A stretch of 64,000 nucleotides of DNA from Flavobacterium tiangeerense (lineage in GTDB: Bacteria > Bacteroidota > Bacteroidia > Flavobacteriales > Flavobacteriaceae), in NCBI RefSeq assembly GCF_007830355.1, contig NZ_VLKO01000005.1, forward strand, positions 1 through 64,000, read 5' to 3'. Below, one piece after another: positions 1-9,330 of this stretch (its first letter is position 1; every line of letters begins with the position of its first letter). The position numbers were made by a program, and so were the translations under genes. A model generated the notes under the pieces. That model did no database searches. It had not been told where the DNA came from and saw only the letters and a list, made by a program, of their open reading frames with translations.

Positions 1-172
1 TGCATTGAGTGCCATGGTAGGCTTTCAGGTATCAGATTCTTGGTTTATTGGGTATGCATACGATATGGAAACCACACGATTGGCTAATTACAATTCTGGA
101 TCACATGAAATATTTCTTCGTTACGAAATATTCAAAACATACAACAAAATTACATCACCTAGATTCTTTTAA
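1..172 (+). CDS. PorP/SprF family outer membrane protein, C-terminal fragment
   Basis: Only the last 56 codons are in the window; the frame runs from base 2 to the TAA at 170-172. The tail has GYAYDMETTRLANYNSGSHE followed by a barrel strand and the ending SPRFF, which is the usual C-terminal signature of PorP/SprF proteins of Bacteroidota. In gliding flavobacteria these outer-membrane proteins work with the type IX secretion machinery and some help anchor large surface adhesins. The downstream gene, 14 nt away, is a TPR/PD40/OmpA protein of the PorE type, and such pairs are usually cotranscribed. The N-terminus lies outside the window, so the particular paralogue cannot be named. Confidence 0.8.
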   Translation, partial: ALSAMVGFQVSDSWFIGYAYDMETTRLANYNSGSHEIFLRYEIFKTYNKITSPRFF

Positions 173-186
173 TTTAATATAACGTT

Positions 187-2145
187 ATGAAATTAAGCGC
201 CAAACATTTCGGATGCTGTGTAGTTTTTTTAGTATCAACAGTAATGGGGTATACACAAAAAAAAGGAGTGGCAACCGCAGATAAAAACTTCGAAAATTAT
301 TCTTACGTTGATGCTATAGCTACTTATGAGAAAGTAGCAGAGAAAGGCTACAAAGACGAGAAAATGTTTCAAAAGCTAGGAGACTCCTATTTCTTCATAG
401 CCGATTTGATCAAGGCAGAGAAGTGGTACACTGCACTTTTTGAGATGAATCCCACTCAAGAGCCAGAGTACTATTACAGATATTCTCAATCATTAAAAGC
501 CGTAGGGAATTATGCTAAGGCCGATAAAATGTTAGAGCAATTTATAGCAAAATCAGCCACAGACCAGCGAGGGAAACTATTTGCAAGTCAGCGCGATTAC
601 TTAAAAGACATCAAGGAAAATTCAGGAAAATATGAAATTTTTGATGCAGGAATCAACTCCCCGTACTCAGATTACGGTAGTGCTTACTACAACAACACCT
701 TACTTTTTGCCTCAGCACGAGATACAGGCGGAGTAGCAAAAAAAGTGTTCAAGTGGAACAATGAATCTTTCACTAACTTGTACAGCTCCCAGATCAGTAC
801 AGATGGTAGTGCGGGCAAACCAGAGGTATTCAATAAAAACATCAACAGTAGATTTCATGAGTCAACACCCGTTTTTACCAAAGATGGCCAAACCATGTAC
901 TTCACGCGTAATAATTACCTAAACGGGAAAAAGCAAAAAGACAGCAGACGAATTATATTATTAAAACTCTACAAGGCCACAAACGAAAACGGAAAATGGG
1001 TCAATGTACAAGAGCTACCTTTTAACAGTAACGAATACAGTGTAGCGCATCCAGCGCTGAGTGTAGACGAGAAAACCTTGTATTTTGCATCAGACATGCC
1101 AGGTACCAAGGGATTATCAGATCTTTTTAAAGTAAGCATCAATGCTAATGACACCTACGGGACACCAGAGAATCTAGGATTGCCTATCAACACAGAGGCA
1201 AGAGAAACCTTTCCGTATATCTCACCAGATAACAAAATGTACTTTGCCAGTGATGGACACCCAGGACTAGGAGGGTTAGATGTGTTTGTGATGGATTTGT
1301 CCTCAAAAACTCCCGGCAGTACCATAAAAAACATAGGAACACCTATAAACAGTACCCAAGACGATTTTTCATTTGTGATAGATGCAGAGAATAAAAAAGG
1401 ATTTGTAACCTCCAATAGAGAGGGAGGATTAGGATCGGACGACATCTATAGATTCAATAAATTTCCTGTTCCTGTTTGTAATCAAGCACTTCAAGGAGTC
1501 ATCAAGGATCAAGATACAGGTTTAGTCTTGTCCAATGCTAAGGTAAGTTTGTTTGACGCGAATTTTAATTTGATCCAAGAAATTACCACTCCATTATCAG
1601 GAGCCTACAGCTTTGAGGTAGAATGTGGTAAGGCGTATTATTTACGTGGAGAAAAGCCAGAGTATGAAACCAAAGAGAATAAAATTGTAATAGCAAAAGT
1701 ATCTGGAGTAACGCAAGGCCCATTAGCCTTAGAGCCAAGAAAAAAAGCTGTTAATGTAGGTACAGATTTAGCTAAAACCTTGGATATTCCAATGCTTTAT
1801 TTTGATTTAGACAAGTCATTTATTCGTAAGGATGCGGCATTTGAGCTAGAAAAAGTATTAGCAGTGATGCAACAATACCCAAAGATGACCATCGACATTA
1901 GATCCCATACAGATTGCAGACAAACTGTTGCTTACAACCAGGCGCTATCTGATAGAAGAGCTAAATCAACTAAGGCATGGTTGGTAAAAAACGGTATAGC
2001 TGCTAGTAGATTAACCGCTAAAGGATACGGCGAATCACAACTTGTAAACGATTGTGGATGTGAACCTACAAACAAATCAAACTGTACAGAGACACAACAT
2101 CAAGCCAATAGAAGAAGTGAGTTTATTATTGTATCTATGCAATAA
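187..2145 (+). CDS. TPR-PD40-OmpA peptidoglycan-binding outer membrane protein (PorE-like)
   Basis: 652 residues with the domain order of PorE. A signal peptide (about 1-23) is followed by TPR-like helices (about 35-120), PD40/WD40-like beta-propeller repeats (about 205-430, with repeated YFASD/GGLGSDDIY-type strands), a carboxypeptidase-regulatory-like beta domain (about 435-510) and a C-terminal OmpA domain (about 540-650) with SHTD, NQALSDRRA and NRRSEF blocks that bind peptidoglycan. In Porphyromonas PorE links the type IX secretion complex to the cell wall. Here the gene follows a PorP/SprF gene by 14 nt, so the pair probably forms one envelope-anchored unit. Flavobacteria carry several such pairs; whether this is the core secretion pair or a substrate-specific paralogue cannot be told. 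A terminator follows at 2171-2207. Confidence 0.85.
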   Translation: MKLSAKHFGCCVVFLVSTVMGYTQKKGVATADKNFENYSYVDAIATYEKVAEKGYKDEKMFQKLGDSYFFIADLIKAEKWYTALFEMNPTQEPEYYYRYSQSLKAVGNYAKADKMLEQFIAKSATDQRGKLFASQRDYLKDIKENSGKYEIFDAGINSPYSDYGSAYYNNTLLFASARDTGGVAKKVFKWNNESFTNLYSSQISTDGSAGKPEVFNKNINSRFHESTPVFTKDGQTMYFTRNNYLNGKKQKDSRRIILLKLYKATNENGKWVNVQELPFNSNEYSVAHPALSVDEKTLYFASDMPGTKGLSDLFKVSINANDTYGTPENLGLPINTEARETFPYISPDNKMYFASDGHPGLGGLDVFVMDLSSKTPGSTIKNIGTPINSTQDDFSFVIDAENKKGFVTSNREGGLGSDDIYRFNKFPVPVCNQALQGVIKDQDTGLVLSNAKVSLFDANFNLIQEITTPLSGAYSFEVECGKAYYLRGEKPEYETKENKIVIAKVSGVTQGPLALEPRKKAVNVGTDLAKTLDIPMLYFDLDKSFIRKDAAFELEKVLAVMQQYPKMTIDIRSHTDCRQTVAYNQALSDRRAKSTKAWLVKNGIAASRLTAKGYGESQLVNDCGCEPTNKSNCTETQHQANRRSEFIIVSMQ

Positions 2146-2170
2146 ATCTTCTCAAAATAATAAAAATCTA

Positions 2171-2207
2171 AAAAGGCTATCCAAGTTATATATGGATAGC
2201 CTTTTTT
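2171..2207 (+). terminator. Intrinsic terminator of the PorP/OmpA operon
   Basis: A 13-bp perfect stem (arms AAAAGGCTATCCA and its complement) with a 9-nt loop ends in a run of T, 26 nt after the OmpA-family stop codon. Confidence 0.85.
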
Positions 2208-2227
2208 GTTACTTGATAAAATTATAA

Positions 2228-2258
2228 AAAACCATAGGATAATTTTTCCTATGGTTTT
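2228..2258 (-). terminator. Intrinsic terminator of the minus-strand secreted protein gene
   Basis: A 12-bp perfect stem (arms AAAACCATAGGA and its complement) with a 7-nt loop. Read on the minus strand it ends in TTTTTTAT, and it sits just after the stop of the gene at 2272-2931. Confidence 0.8.
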
Positions 2259-2271
2259 AGTTTATACAGTT

Positions 2272-2931
2272 TTAATTCTTTCTGTTGATTATTATAGGGG
2301 TATTATTTGATTTTTGATCTTCAATTTTGTTTTTTGGATTAGTAGATCTGTAATAATAAGAATCCTCATCAGAAGAGTCTTGATTGTTGCCATAGCCTAC
2401 AGAGTTTGAATTTTGACCATAGTAGTATGCTTTTCCGCCTTTTACAGTACCTATCATGTCTATAATTTGTCCTCTACGGTTGTAGATGATTTCTAATCCG
2501 CCCACACGCTCTAGAGCAAATCTATTGTAAGTCATGTAAACAGATCCTATTCGCTTCACTCGGTCGTTAGCATCGTAATTGATAAATACATTACCTACTT
2601 GTCTCACGCGACCTAGATTATCATGCTCAATTCTCACTCCATAATTGATAAGACGATTTCTATTAGGTGTTCCATACGTTCTATTGACTCTACTGTTTGA
2701 GTTTGCTTTGTAATACATCTCACCGCGAGTTGTTGGCCTGGTATTAAAATCCAGTTGACCATCAGGAAATACATAAAAGGCAATGCCTCTTTCTATGAAT
2801 TCTACAGGTTCGTCATTGTCATAAAGAGAAGACGATTTTATAATTACAGAGAAATCTTTTTTCTCTGTTGCGTTGGCAACACTACCTCCAAATACGAAGA
2901 TACTAGCAACTAAAAGGGTAATTTTTTTCAT
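2272..2931 (-). CDS. Secreted protein of unknown function
   Basis: 219 residues. A clear signal peptide (MKKITLLVASIFVFGGSVANA, cleavage after ANA) precedes about 195 residues with no domain I can name. The mature part is rich in Asn, Tyr, Arg and Gly. Its middle (about 75-150) has repeating short strands of the type RVRQVGNVFINYDANDRVKR and RVGGLEIIYNRRGQIID, which look like successive beta-hairpins, as in YD-repeat or MORN-like sheets. The C-terminal 45 residues are low complexity (Asn, Ser, Tyr, Lys) and probably disordered. It is transcribed alone, away from umuC, and ends at its own terminator. I infer an envelope or periplasmic protein; similar short genes in flavobacteria are annotated as hypothetical. 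Confidence 0.7.
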   Translation of the reverse strand: MKKITLLVASIFVFGGSVANATEKKDFSVIIKSSSLYDNDEPVEFIERGIAFYVFPDGQLDFNTRPTTRGEMYYKANSNSRVNRTYGTPNRNRLINYGVRIEHDNLGRVRQVGNVFINYDANDRVKRIGSVYMTYNRFALERVGGLEIIYNRRGQIIDMIGTVKGGKAYYYGQNSNSVGYGNNQDSSDEDSYYYRSTNPKNKIEDQKSNNTPIIINRKN

Positions 2932-3257
2932 GATACTTCTATTTTGAATTTTGCCTACTCTTGAGCTTTTCGGCTTTCGCTTTAACTGTTTAGTTGAATA
3001 GGGGTATTCAAGTAGTGTGCCAAAAAAAAGTAGCTGTGATCTAGAACTAGTATTTAAACTGCTGCTGTTGTAGTTTTTATATCGTTTAAAATGCAGTATA
3101 TCAATGATGTATAGAATTAATTTTAAACCAAAAATATTTTCAAAAGAGTGGTTATTTTTAATTTTTTAAGCAAATAGAATCAAACTACTTATCAACACTG
3201 CTTAAAATTAACTTCTGTTACGAACACGCTTCAACTGATATTGAGTAATTTTGTAGC
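2932..3257. promoter_or_regulatory. Divergent promoter region between the secreted protein gene and umuC
   Basis: 326 bases without a gene. The umuC side has a -7 element TAATTTTG at 3246-3253, four bases before the ATG, and an interrupted palindrome TGTTACGAACA at 3216-3226, about where the -33 element should lie. The minus-strand side has a perfect 7-4-7 hairpin, TTGAATA-GGGG-TATTCAA (2994-3011), 63 nt before the start of the 2931 gene, and a possible minus-strand -7 element (TATTTTTG complement) at 3129-3136. The rest is AT-rich with no reading frame of note. Confidence 0.5.
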
Positions 3258-4532
3258 ATGTATGCACTAGTAGATTGTAACAATTTTTATGCCTCATGCG
3301 AACGTGTTTTTCAGCCGAAATTCAACGGGAAACCTGTTGCAATTTTGTCTAATAATGACGGTTGTGTCATTTCACGTAGTAATGAGGCGAAAGCGGTAGG
3401 AATAGGAATGGGAGCGCCCGCTTTTCAAATAAAAGAAATTGTAAAACAGCATGATGTGCAATTATTTTCTTCAAATTATGCCTTGTATGGTGATTTGAGC
3501 AATCGAGTAATGAAGATTTTAGAGCAGTTTACACCAAATGTAGAGATTTATAGTATTGATGAAGCTTTTTTAAACTTTGATGGATTATCAATTGAGGACT
3601 ATCACCAGTATGGAATTCAAATGAAGAGCCGAGTGCACAAATGGGTTGGTATTCCGGTTTGTATTGGCTTTGCCGAAACCAAAGCATTATCAAAAGTAGC
3701 TAATAAGATTGCTAAAAAATTCCAAGATAGAACGCAAGGTGTTTATGTTATAGATAGTGATGAAAAGCGAGTAAAAGCACTTAAATGGACTAAGATTGAA
3801 GATGTTTGGGGGATAGGACATCGACTGAATAAGAAAATGAAAACTAGAAATATAGCAACCGCTCTTGACTTTACCGCACCACAACATGAGGCTTGGATAA
3901 AAAAAGAAATGGGTGTACTGGGAATGCGTTTAAAGTATGAACTAGAAGGTAAATCTGTCTTAGACCTAGAGCCTATTGCTACCCAAAAAAAGAGTATTGC
4001 TACTACCAGAAGTTTTCCTAAACAAATTGCGGAGTTTGATTTATTACGAGAGCGTGTAGCTACTTTTGCTGCGCAATGTGCCGAGAAATTACGCAAGCAA
4101 AAATCTTGTTGCCACACCATAATAGTCATGCTAGTTGTAGACAAACACAGCATACAAACATCTAAATATTATTTTAATTGCGCCGTAACATTGCCTTATG
4201 GGTCTAATTCTACATTGACTATTGCCAATGCCGCGATTACCTTACTTAAAAAACTTCATGCAGGCAATGACCACTTAAAATTTAAAAAAGCAGGTGTAAT
4301 TGTTACTGAACTTATTGATGAAAATAAAAAACAGTTTGATCTTTTTGAGGAAGAAAACCCCAAACATTTACAACTAATGAAAGTAATTGATGGGTTGAAT
4401 GCTAAAATAGGCGACAAAAAAATAAAACTAGCATCGCAGAATTTAAGTTTGACCTGGAATATGAAACAAAACCATTTGTCACCTAGATACACCACCAGTT
4501 TTAAAGATATACTTGAAATAAAATGCCAGTAA
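3258..4532 (+). CDS. umuC: UmuC-type Y-family DNA polymerase (translesion synthesis)
   Basis: 424 residues, the usual UmuC length. The N-terminal catalytic motif ALVDCNNFYASCERVFQP (about 3-20) and the palm motif SIDEAFLNF (about 101-109) carry the metal-binding acidic residues. The rest follows UmuC through the little-finger region and the C-terminal tail. UmuC is the catalytic subunit of DNA polymerase V; with processed UmuD it copies across damaged bases. The umuD gene overlaps its end by 10 bp, so the two are translationally coupled. Here umuC comes first, the reverse of the E. coli order. A -7 box ends four bases before the ATG, so the message is nearly leaderless, and a palindrome at the -33 position suggests damage-controlled repression. 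Confidence 0.92.
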   Translation: MYALVDCNNFYASCERVFQPKFNGKPVAILSNNDGCVISRSNEAKAVGIGMGAPAFQIKEIVKQHDVQLFSSNYALYGDLSNRVMKILEQFTPNVEIYSIDEAFLNFDGLSIEDYHQYGIQMKSRVHKWVGIPVCIGFAETKALSKVANKIAKKFQDRTQGVYVIDSDEKRVKALKWTKIEDVWGIGHRLNKKMKTRNIATALDFTAPQHEAWIKKEMGVLGMRLKYELEGKSVLDLEPIATQKKSIATTRSFPKQIAEFDLLRERVATFAAQCAEKLRKQKSCCHTIIVMLVVDKHSIQTSKYYFNCAVTLPYGSNSTLTIANAAITLLKKLHAGNDHLKFKKAGVIVTELIDENKKQFDLFEEENPKHLQLMKVIDGLNAKIGDKKIKLASQNLSLTWNMKQNHLSPRYTTSFKDILEIKCQ

Positions 4533-4963
4533 ATAAAACATCCAAACTTACTTTTTACTTTCCTGATTTTGAAAGTGAATTGCGCATTCCTTTTATAAAC
4601 GAAGGAGTTTCAGCAGGATTTCCATCGCCAGCTGCTGATTTTATGGAAATGAGTATCGATTTGAACAAACAATTGAGTGAAAACCCGCTGGCTACTTTTT
4701 ATATTAAGGTCAAAGGAAACTCTATGATTGATGCAGGTATTGATGACAAGGATGTTCTTGTTGTTGACCGAAGCCTAGAGCCACAAAATAATAAAATAGC
4801 CATTTGTTTTATTGATGGAGAGTTTACCGTAAAGCGAATGAAGGTAGAAAAAGATTGTTTGTATCTCATGCCAGAAAATCCAGATTATCCACCCATAAAA
4901 GTCACTGAGGAAAACGAACTCATCATTTGGGGGATTGTAACTTATGTAATTAAAAAGCTGTAA
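4523..4963 (+). CDS. umuD: UmuD-type self-cleaving S24 peptidase
   Basis: 146 residues, matching UmuD. The putative self-cleavage site is Ala31-Gly32 (in SAGFPSP), Ser67 sits in GNSMID and Lys104 in FTVKRMK. The 37-residue spacing between the Ser and Lys equals that of the E. coli dyad (Ser60/Lys97). RecA-stimulated cleavage yields the active UmuD' subunit of Pol V. The start ATG lies inside the end of umuC (10-bp overlap), and no other ATG would keep the cleavage site region. No DNA-binding domain is present, so it is not itself a LexA-like repressor. A two-way hairpin follows at 4997-5025. Confidence 0.9.
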   Translation: MPVNKTSKLTFYFPDFESELRIPFINEGVSAGFPSPAADFMEMSIDLNKQLSENPLATFYIKVKGNSMIDAGIDDKDVLVVDRSLEPQNNKIAICFIDGEFTVKRMKVEKDCLYLMPENPDYPPIKVTEENELIIWGIVTYVIKKL

Positions 4964-4987
4964 GCCATTTAATTTAAACTTAATTAT

Positions 4988-5027
4988 AAAAAAAAAACGA
5001 CCTGCATCTATTAAGAGCAGGTCGTTT
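4988..5027. terminator. Bidirectional terminator between umuD and the RND pump gene
   Basis: Perfect 9-bp stem ACGACCTGC/GCAGGTCGT with an 11-nt loop. A run of A precedes it, giving a T run on the minus strand, and TTTG follows it. It lies between convergent genes and can serve both. Confidence 0.8.
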
Positions 5028-5046
5028 GTTATGATGTGAGAAGGTG

Positions 5047-8000
5047 TTAGTGTTTTGGAGTAACTCCGTCCTCATTTAATTCTCTGTGTTCGTAATCAGC
5101 AATCATCTCAGCTTCATAATTTACTTTTTGACCTTTAGAGAATTTAGCAATTAGTTTCTCCATGATTTCATAAATCACCGGAACAATAATCAAGGTTAGG
5201 AATAATGATGAAATTAAACCACCAATAATTACCCAAGCCAAACCGTTTTTCCATTCGGCACCAGCACCAGATGCTAATGCAATTGGGAACATACCAAATA
5301 CCATCGCAATGGTTGTCATCAAAATAGGACGAAGACGTGCGTGATTCGCTTGAATTAATGCGGTTCTGATGCTCTCACCCGCAGCTCTTCGCTGATTGGT
5401 GTAATCCACAAGCATAATCGCATTTTTACAAACTAGACCAATTAACATAATCACCCCAAGAATAGTAAAAATATTCAACGTATTATTGGTCAAAGCCAAG
5501 GCTAATAATGCTCCAATAAACGAAAGCGGAATAGCAAACAATACCACAAATGGGTGTGCAAAACTGTCGTATAACGAAACCATTACTAGGTAAACCAGGA
5601 TAATAGCAGCCAATAAAGCAATTCCTAAGGTTCCAAAACCTTCTGTTTCATTCTCTTTTTGTCCACCCCAAATATAGTCTACACCAACTGGTTTCTTCAA
5701 TTTGTCAATTTTCTCTTCCCATTGTGATACAATAGTTCCAGAAGAGATACCAACATTTTGGCCTTTAACAGTTACAGACGCTGTTTTGTCTCTACGCTCT
5801 AATTGGCTTGGACCAGAACCTTCCGTAACGGTTGCAAATTGATTTAACTTAATTTGTTGACCCATATCATTGATGAATATCAAGTTGCTTACATCGGCAA
5901 TACTTTTTCTATCGAAAGCATTATACTTAATATTGATGTCGTATTCGTATTCTCCAGCTCTAAAACGTCCGTCTGTGTTTCCACTAAAAGCAGTTTGCAT
6001 AGTCATACCTACGGTTTGTAAACTCAAACCAAGTGCGGCCATTTTATCTCTGTCTACTTTTACGCTTACTTCAGGATTTCCGTCCTCTACTGATAATTCA
6101 ATTTCTGTTGCACCTGGAATAGAACGCAATTCTTTTTCGGCAGCAATAGCAAATTTCATAGCACTTGCTACATCTGGACCTGTTACAATAAGTCCTAAAG
6201 TAGCATCTTCAGCTGTTCCTAAAATACCTACGGGAACCGTTTTTACTTTGGCACCCACTAGTAATTTTTCTAATTTACGTTTGGTTTTTGCAGCGTAAAC
6301 ATTTGCAGGTTCATTACGTTGGTCTAATTCAACCATTTTCACGTTAATTTCTGCTTTATAAGCAGTTGATTGTGAAGCCCCCATACCACCACTAGTTTGA
6401 CCCACAATAGTAAATTGACTGTGAACAAAATCTTCTTTGTCTAAAAAGGCTTCTGCTTTTTGTGTCATAAAGTTGGTTTGTTCTAGCGAGGCATCTTTTG
6501 GCATTTCGATTTGAACTAAAAACTCACCACTATCCGATGCTGCAAAGAATTCACCACCAATAAATCCTGCTGGTACTAATGCAATTGAGCTGAAGAATAA
6601 AACTAAAACAATGGCAAGTGTTGTTTTATAATGATCCAAAGACCATGTCAGTAATCCTGAGATCCAGTTGATGAAACGGGTTAAATAACTTTCAAAACCA
6701 AGAATGATTCGTCCAAAAAGGTTTTTACCTGTAATATGTTCTAATTTTCCGTATCTAGATGATAACCAAGGAATAATAGTAAACGAAGCAACTAATGACA
6801 ACAAAGTGGATATAATTACCGTGACACAAAATTGCGTAATAATATTAGAAACCAGACCAGAACTCAATGCAATTGGTAAAAACACAACCACAATTACAAG
6901 CGTAATCGATACTACAGTTCCACCAATTTCGGCTGTACCATCATAGGCAGCTCGAACTTTGTTTTTGCCCATTTCCATGTGCCTGTAAATATTCTCCAAA
7001 ACCACAATGGCGTCATCCACAAGAATACCTACAACGAGAGACAATCCTAACAAACTCATTAAGTTCAAGGTGTAGCCCATTAAGTAAATCCCAATAAAAG
7101 TGGCAATTAACGAAGCAGGAATAGATACCATTACAATCAAGGAGTTTCGAATACTGTGCAAGAAAAATAGCATTACAAAAGCCACTAAAAGAACGGCAAT
7201 AAGCAAATCGTGCACAACGGCATCAGCAGCTTCAAGGGTAAAAATTGTACTGTCTTTGGCAATTTCTAGTTTTAAATCGGCAGCTTTATATTCGCCTTCC
7301 AGTTTCGCAATGGTTTTCACCAATTCTTCACTTACAGCAACTGCGTTGGCATCAGATTGCTTAATAATTTGTAAAATAATCGCACTTTTCTGATTCACAC
7401 GAGCTACTTTCTCTGTAATTTTTTGGGTATCCTGGACATCAGCAATATCGCCTAAACGCACTTGGATTCCACCTCTTGAGGAAACAATTAAGTTTCTTAA
7501 TTCTTCGACATTTTTATATTTTCCGGCTAAACGAATTAATATTTTTTGTTCTCTAGTTTGAATATTTCCTGTTGGAAAATCTAAGTTCGAAGATAAAATA
7601 TTCTGTTGTACCTGTGGAATAGAAAGTCCGTAGGCTTGCATTTTTACGGCATCAAGGTTTACTTGAATTTCTCTTTCTTGTCCACCGGTAATATTTACTT
7701 GAGCTACTCCTGGCACACGAGAAAGTACCGGTGCAAGTTTCTTGTCTATTAAGTCGTAAAAAGCTACTTCGTCCATTTTTCCGTTGGCACCAATGGTCAT
7801 AATTGGTAAATCGCTTAACGAAAACTTGTTTAATGAAGGCGCCTGAGCGTCATCTGGTAAGTCATTGATGATGGCATTTATTTTACGCTGTGCATCATTC
7901 ATAGAAATATTTACATCAGCATTAGATGTTAATGTTATCGAAACCGAAGATAAACTTTCAAAAGACTTAGAATCAATTTTTTTGATGTTTTCCAGAGATG

Positions 8001-8214
8001 AAATTGCGTCTTCAATTTTCTTGGTAACGGTATTTTCGACCTCACTAGGTGATGCTCCGGGATAAACCGTTGCAATCGAAATCACGTTGGTTTCAAATTT
8101 CGGGATCAACTCATAGCCTAATTGGCTGTAACTGAACAGTCCTCCTAATGTTAGAATCGTAAATAATACGATAACTAATGAAGGACGTTTTATGGATATT
8201 TCTGCTAATTTCAT
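5047..8214 (-). CDS. RND efflux pump inner-membrane permease (HAE1/AcrB family)
   Basis: 1055 residues, the expected size. TM1 (about 12-32) is followed by a large periplasmic porter/docking segment, TM2-TM6 from about 340, a second large periplasmic domain, and TM7-TM12 from about 860. Asp400-Asp401 in TM4 (VGILVDDAIVV) match the AcrB proton-relay pair, and the FSLSDLPIMTI and GGQERE blocks are typical of the porter domain. It exports hydrophobic or amphipathic compounds using the proton gradient. It is the last gene of tetR-tolC-MFP-RND, 43 nt after the MFP, so it should be controlled by the TetR operator at 11352-11381. The C-terminal tail is short and charged. The substrate cannot be predicted. 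Confidence 0.93.
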   Translation of the reverse strand: MKLAEISIKRPSLVIVLFTILTLGGLFSYSQLGYELIPKFETNVISIATVYPGASPSEVENTVTKKIEDAISSLENIKKIDSKSFESLSSVSITLTSNADVNISMNDAQRKINAIINDLPDDAQAPSLNKFSLSDLPIMTIGANGKMDEVAFYDLIDKKLAPVLSRVPGVAQVNITGGQEREIQVNLDAVKMQAYGLSIPQVQQNILSSNLDFPTGNIQTREQKILIRLAGKYKNVEELRNLIVSSRGGIQVRLGDIADVQDTQKITEKVARVNQKSAIILQIIKQSDANAVAVSEELVKTIAKLEGEYKAADLKLEIAKDSTIFTLEAADAVVHDLLIAVLLVAFVMLFFLHSIRNSLIVMVSIPASLIATFIGIYLMGYTLNLMSLLGLSLVVGILVDDAIVVLENIYRHMEMGKNKVRAAYDGTAEIGGTVVSITLVIVVVFLPIALSSGLVSNIITQFCVTVIISTLLSLVASFTIIPWLSSRYGKLEHITGKNLFGRIILGFESYLTRFINWISGLLTWSLDHYKTTLAIVLVLFFSSIALVPAGFIGGEFFAASDSGEFLVQIEMPKDASLEQTNFMTQKAEAFLDKEDFVHSQFTIVGQTSGGMGASQSTAYKAEINVKMVELDQRNEPANVYAAKTKRKLEKLLVGAKVKTVPVGILGTAEDATLGLIVTGPDVASAMKFAIAAEKELRSIPGATEIELSVEDGNPEVSVKVDRDKMAALGLSLQTVGMTMQTAFSGNTDGRFRAGEYEYDINIKYNAFDRKSIADVSNLIFINDMGQQIKLNQFATVTEGSGPSQLERRDKTASVTVKGQNVGISSGTIVSQWEEKIDKLKKPVGVDYIWGGQKENETEGFGTLGIALLAAIILVYLVMVSLYDSFAHPFVVLFAIPLSFIGALLALALTNNTLNIFTILGVIMLIGLVCKNAIMLVDYTNQRRAAGESIRTALIQANHARLRPILMTTIAMVFGMFPIALASGAGAEWKNGLAWVIIGGLISSLFLTLIIVPVIYEIMEKLIAKFSKGQKVNYEAEMIADYEHRELNEDGVTPKH

Positions 8215-8257
8215 ACGTTTTTTTTCTTTATGGCTTTAAGACTTTCGGCTTCAAGAC

Positions 8258-9325
8258 TTATTTAATAACCTCCACTTTGCTTCCGTCTTGCAAATTGATT
8301 TGTCCGGTTACAATTACTTGCTCACCATCTTCAAGGCCGTTTAAGATCTCTACTTTATCGCCTAGAATTCTACCAGCAGTTACTTTTTTTAACTTGGCAA
8401 TTCCATTCTCAATTACAAATATTTGGTTACTACTCACACTACCTACAAAAGCATTTCGTGGAACAATTTTCAAAGCTTGTTTTTGTTGGTTTGATGCAAA
8501 AGCAGCGGTACCGTACATTCCTGCTTTTAGGTCTTTATTAGCGTTGTTTGTAATTTCTATTTCAACAGGGAAGTTTAAAGTTTCATCCGCTTTTGCAGCA
8601 ATGAAAGTTATTTTTCCTGAAAAAGTTTTGTCTGGATATACACTTGCAACTACAGTAGTAGCAGTTCCTACTCTTAATCCAGCTACTTGACTTTCGTTTA
8701 CGTTAACTTTCAATTTTAACTTCGATACGTTTACAATATCAAATAATTGTGTTGCAGGCATTCCAGTAATGATAGATCCTACTTCAATGTGTTTTTTATT
8801 GATAAACCCACTTATTGGCGCTTTAATTCTAGTATCACCCACGTTAATGTTAGCTTGAGTCAATTGTGACTTAGCATTTACCATTTGTAATTTGGCTTGG
8901 TCTAGTTGTTGCTTGGTTACACCTCCGGTTTTAAATGCATTTTCAAATCGGTTGTAATCAGCAACAGCGTTTTGATAAATGGCATTTGCGTTTTGAGCAT
9001 TTACATTCACCACATCACTACGCACAATAGCAAGAGTTTGTCCTACGCTTACGTAGTCACCTTCTTTGGCCAATATTTTGGTTATTTTACCTGACTTTTC
9101 TGCTGAAAATTTTAATTCTTGAACTGGTTCAAAATTTCCGTTAGAAACAAAGTCAAGAGAAACTTCTTCTGTTTTTACCACATCAGTTCTTACGGATATC
9201 GTTGCATTTTTCTCAGCTACAATCGCAGTTTTAGCTTCGTTCTCTTTTTTGTTATTGGTAAGTACGTAAGCAATAATTCCTAGAGAGGCAGCAATTACAA
9301 CTACGGTTATGATAATTTTTTTCAT
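8258..9325 (-). CDS. RND efflux periplasmic adaptor (membrane fusion protein)
   Basis: 355 residues. An N-terminal signal/anchor (IIITVVVIAASLGIIAYVL) is followed by a first barrel-sandwich half (about 65-100, SAEKSGKITKILAKEGDYV), a short alpha hairpin (about 100-160, ending near VTKQQLDQAKLQ), the second lipoyl half (about 160-185, IKAPISGFINKKHIEVGS), and the beta-barrel and membrane-proximal domains to the end. This is the HlyD/AcrA-type adaptor joining the RND permease to the TolC-like channel. The hairpin is short, as in MexA-type adaptors rather than HlyD ones. It starts 5 nt after the end of the tolC-like gene in the same operon, so the three parts are made together. Confidence 0.92.
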   Translation of the reverse strand: MKKIIITVVVIAASLGIIAYVLTNNKKENEAKTAIVAEKNATISVRTDVVKTEEVSLDFVSNGNFEPVQELKFSAEKSGKITKILAKEGDYVSVGQTLAIVRSDVVNVNAQNANAIYQNAVADYNRFENAFKTGGVTKQQLDQAKLQMVNAKSQLTQANINVGDTRIKAPISGFINKKHIEVGSIITGMPATQLFDIVNVSKLKLKVNVNESQVAGLRVGTATTVVASVYPDKTFSGKITFIAAKADETLNFPVEIEITNNANKDLKAGMYGTAAFASNQQKQALKIVPRNAFVGSVSSNQIFVIENGIAKLKKVTAGRILGDKVEILNGLEDGEQVIVTGQINLQDGSKVEVIK

Positions 9326-9330
9326 TTTGA

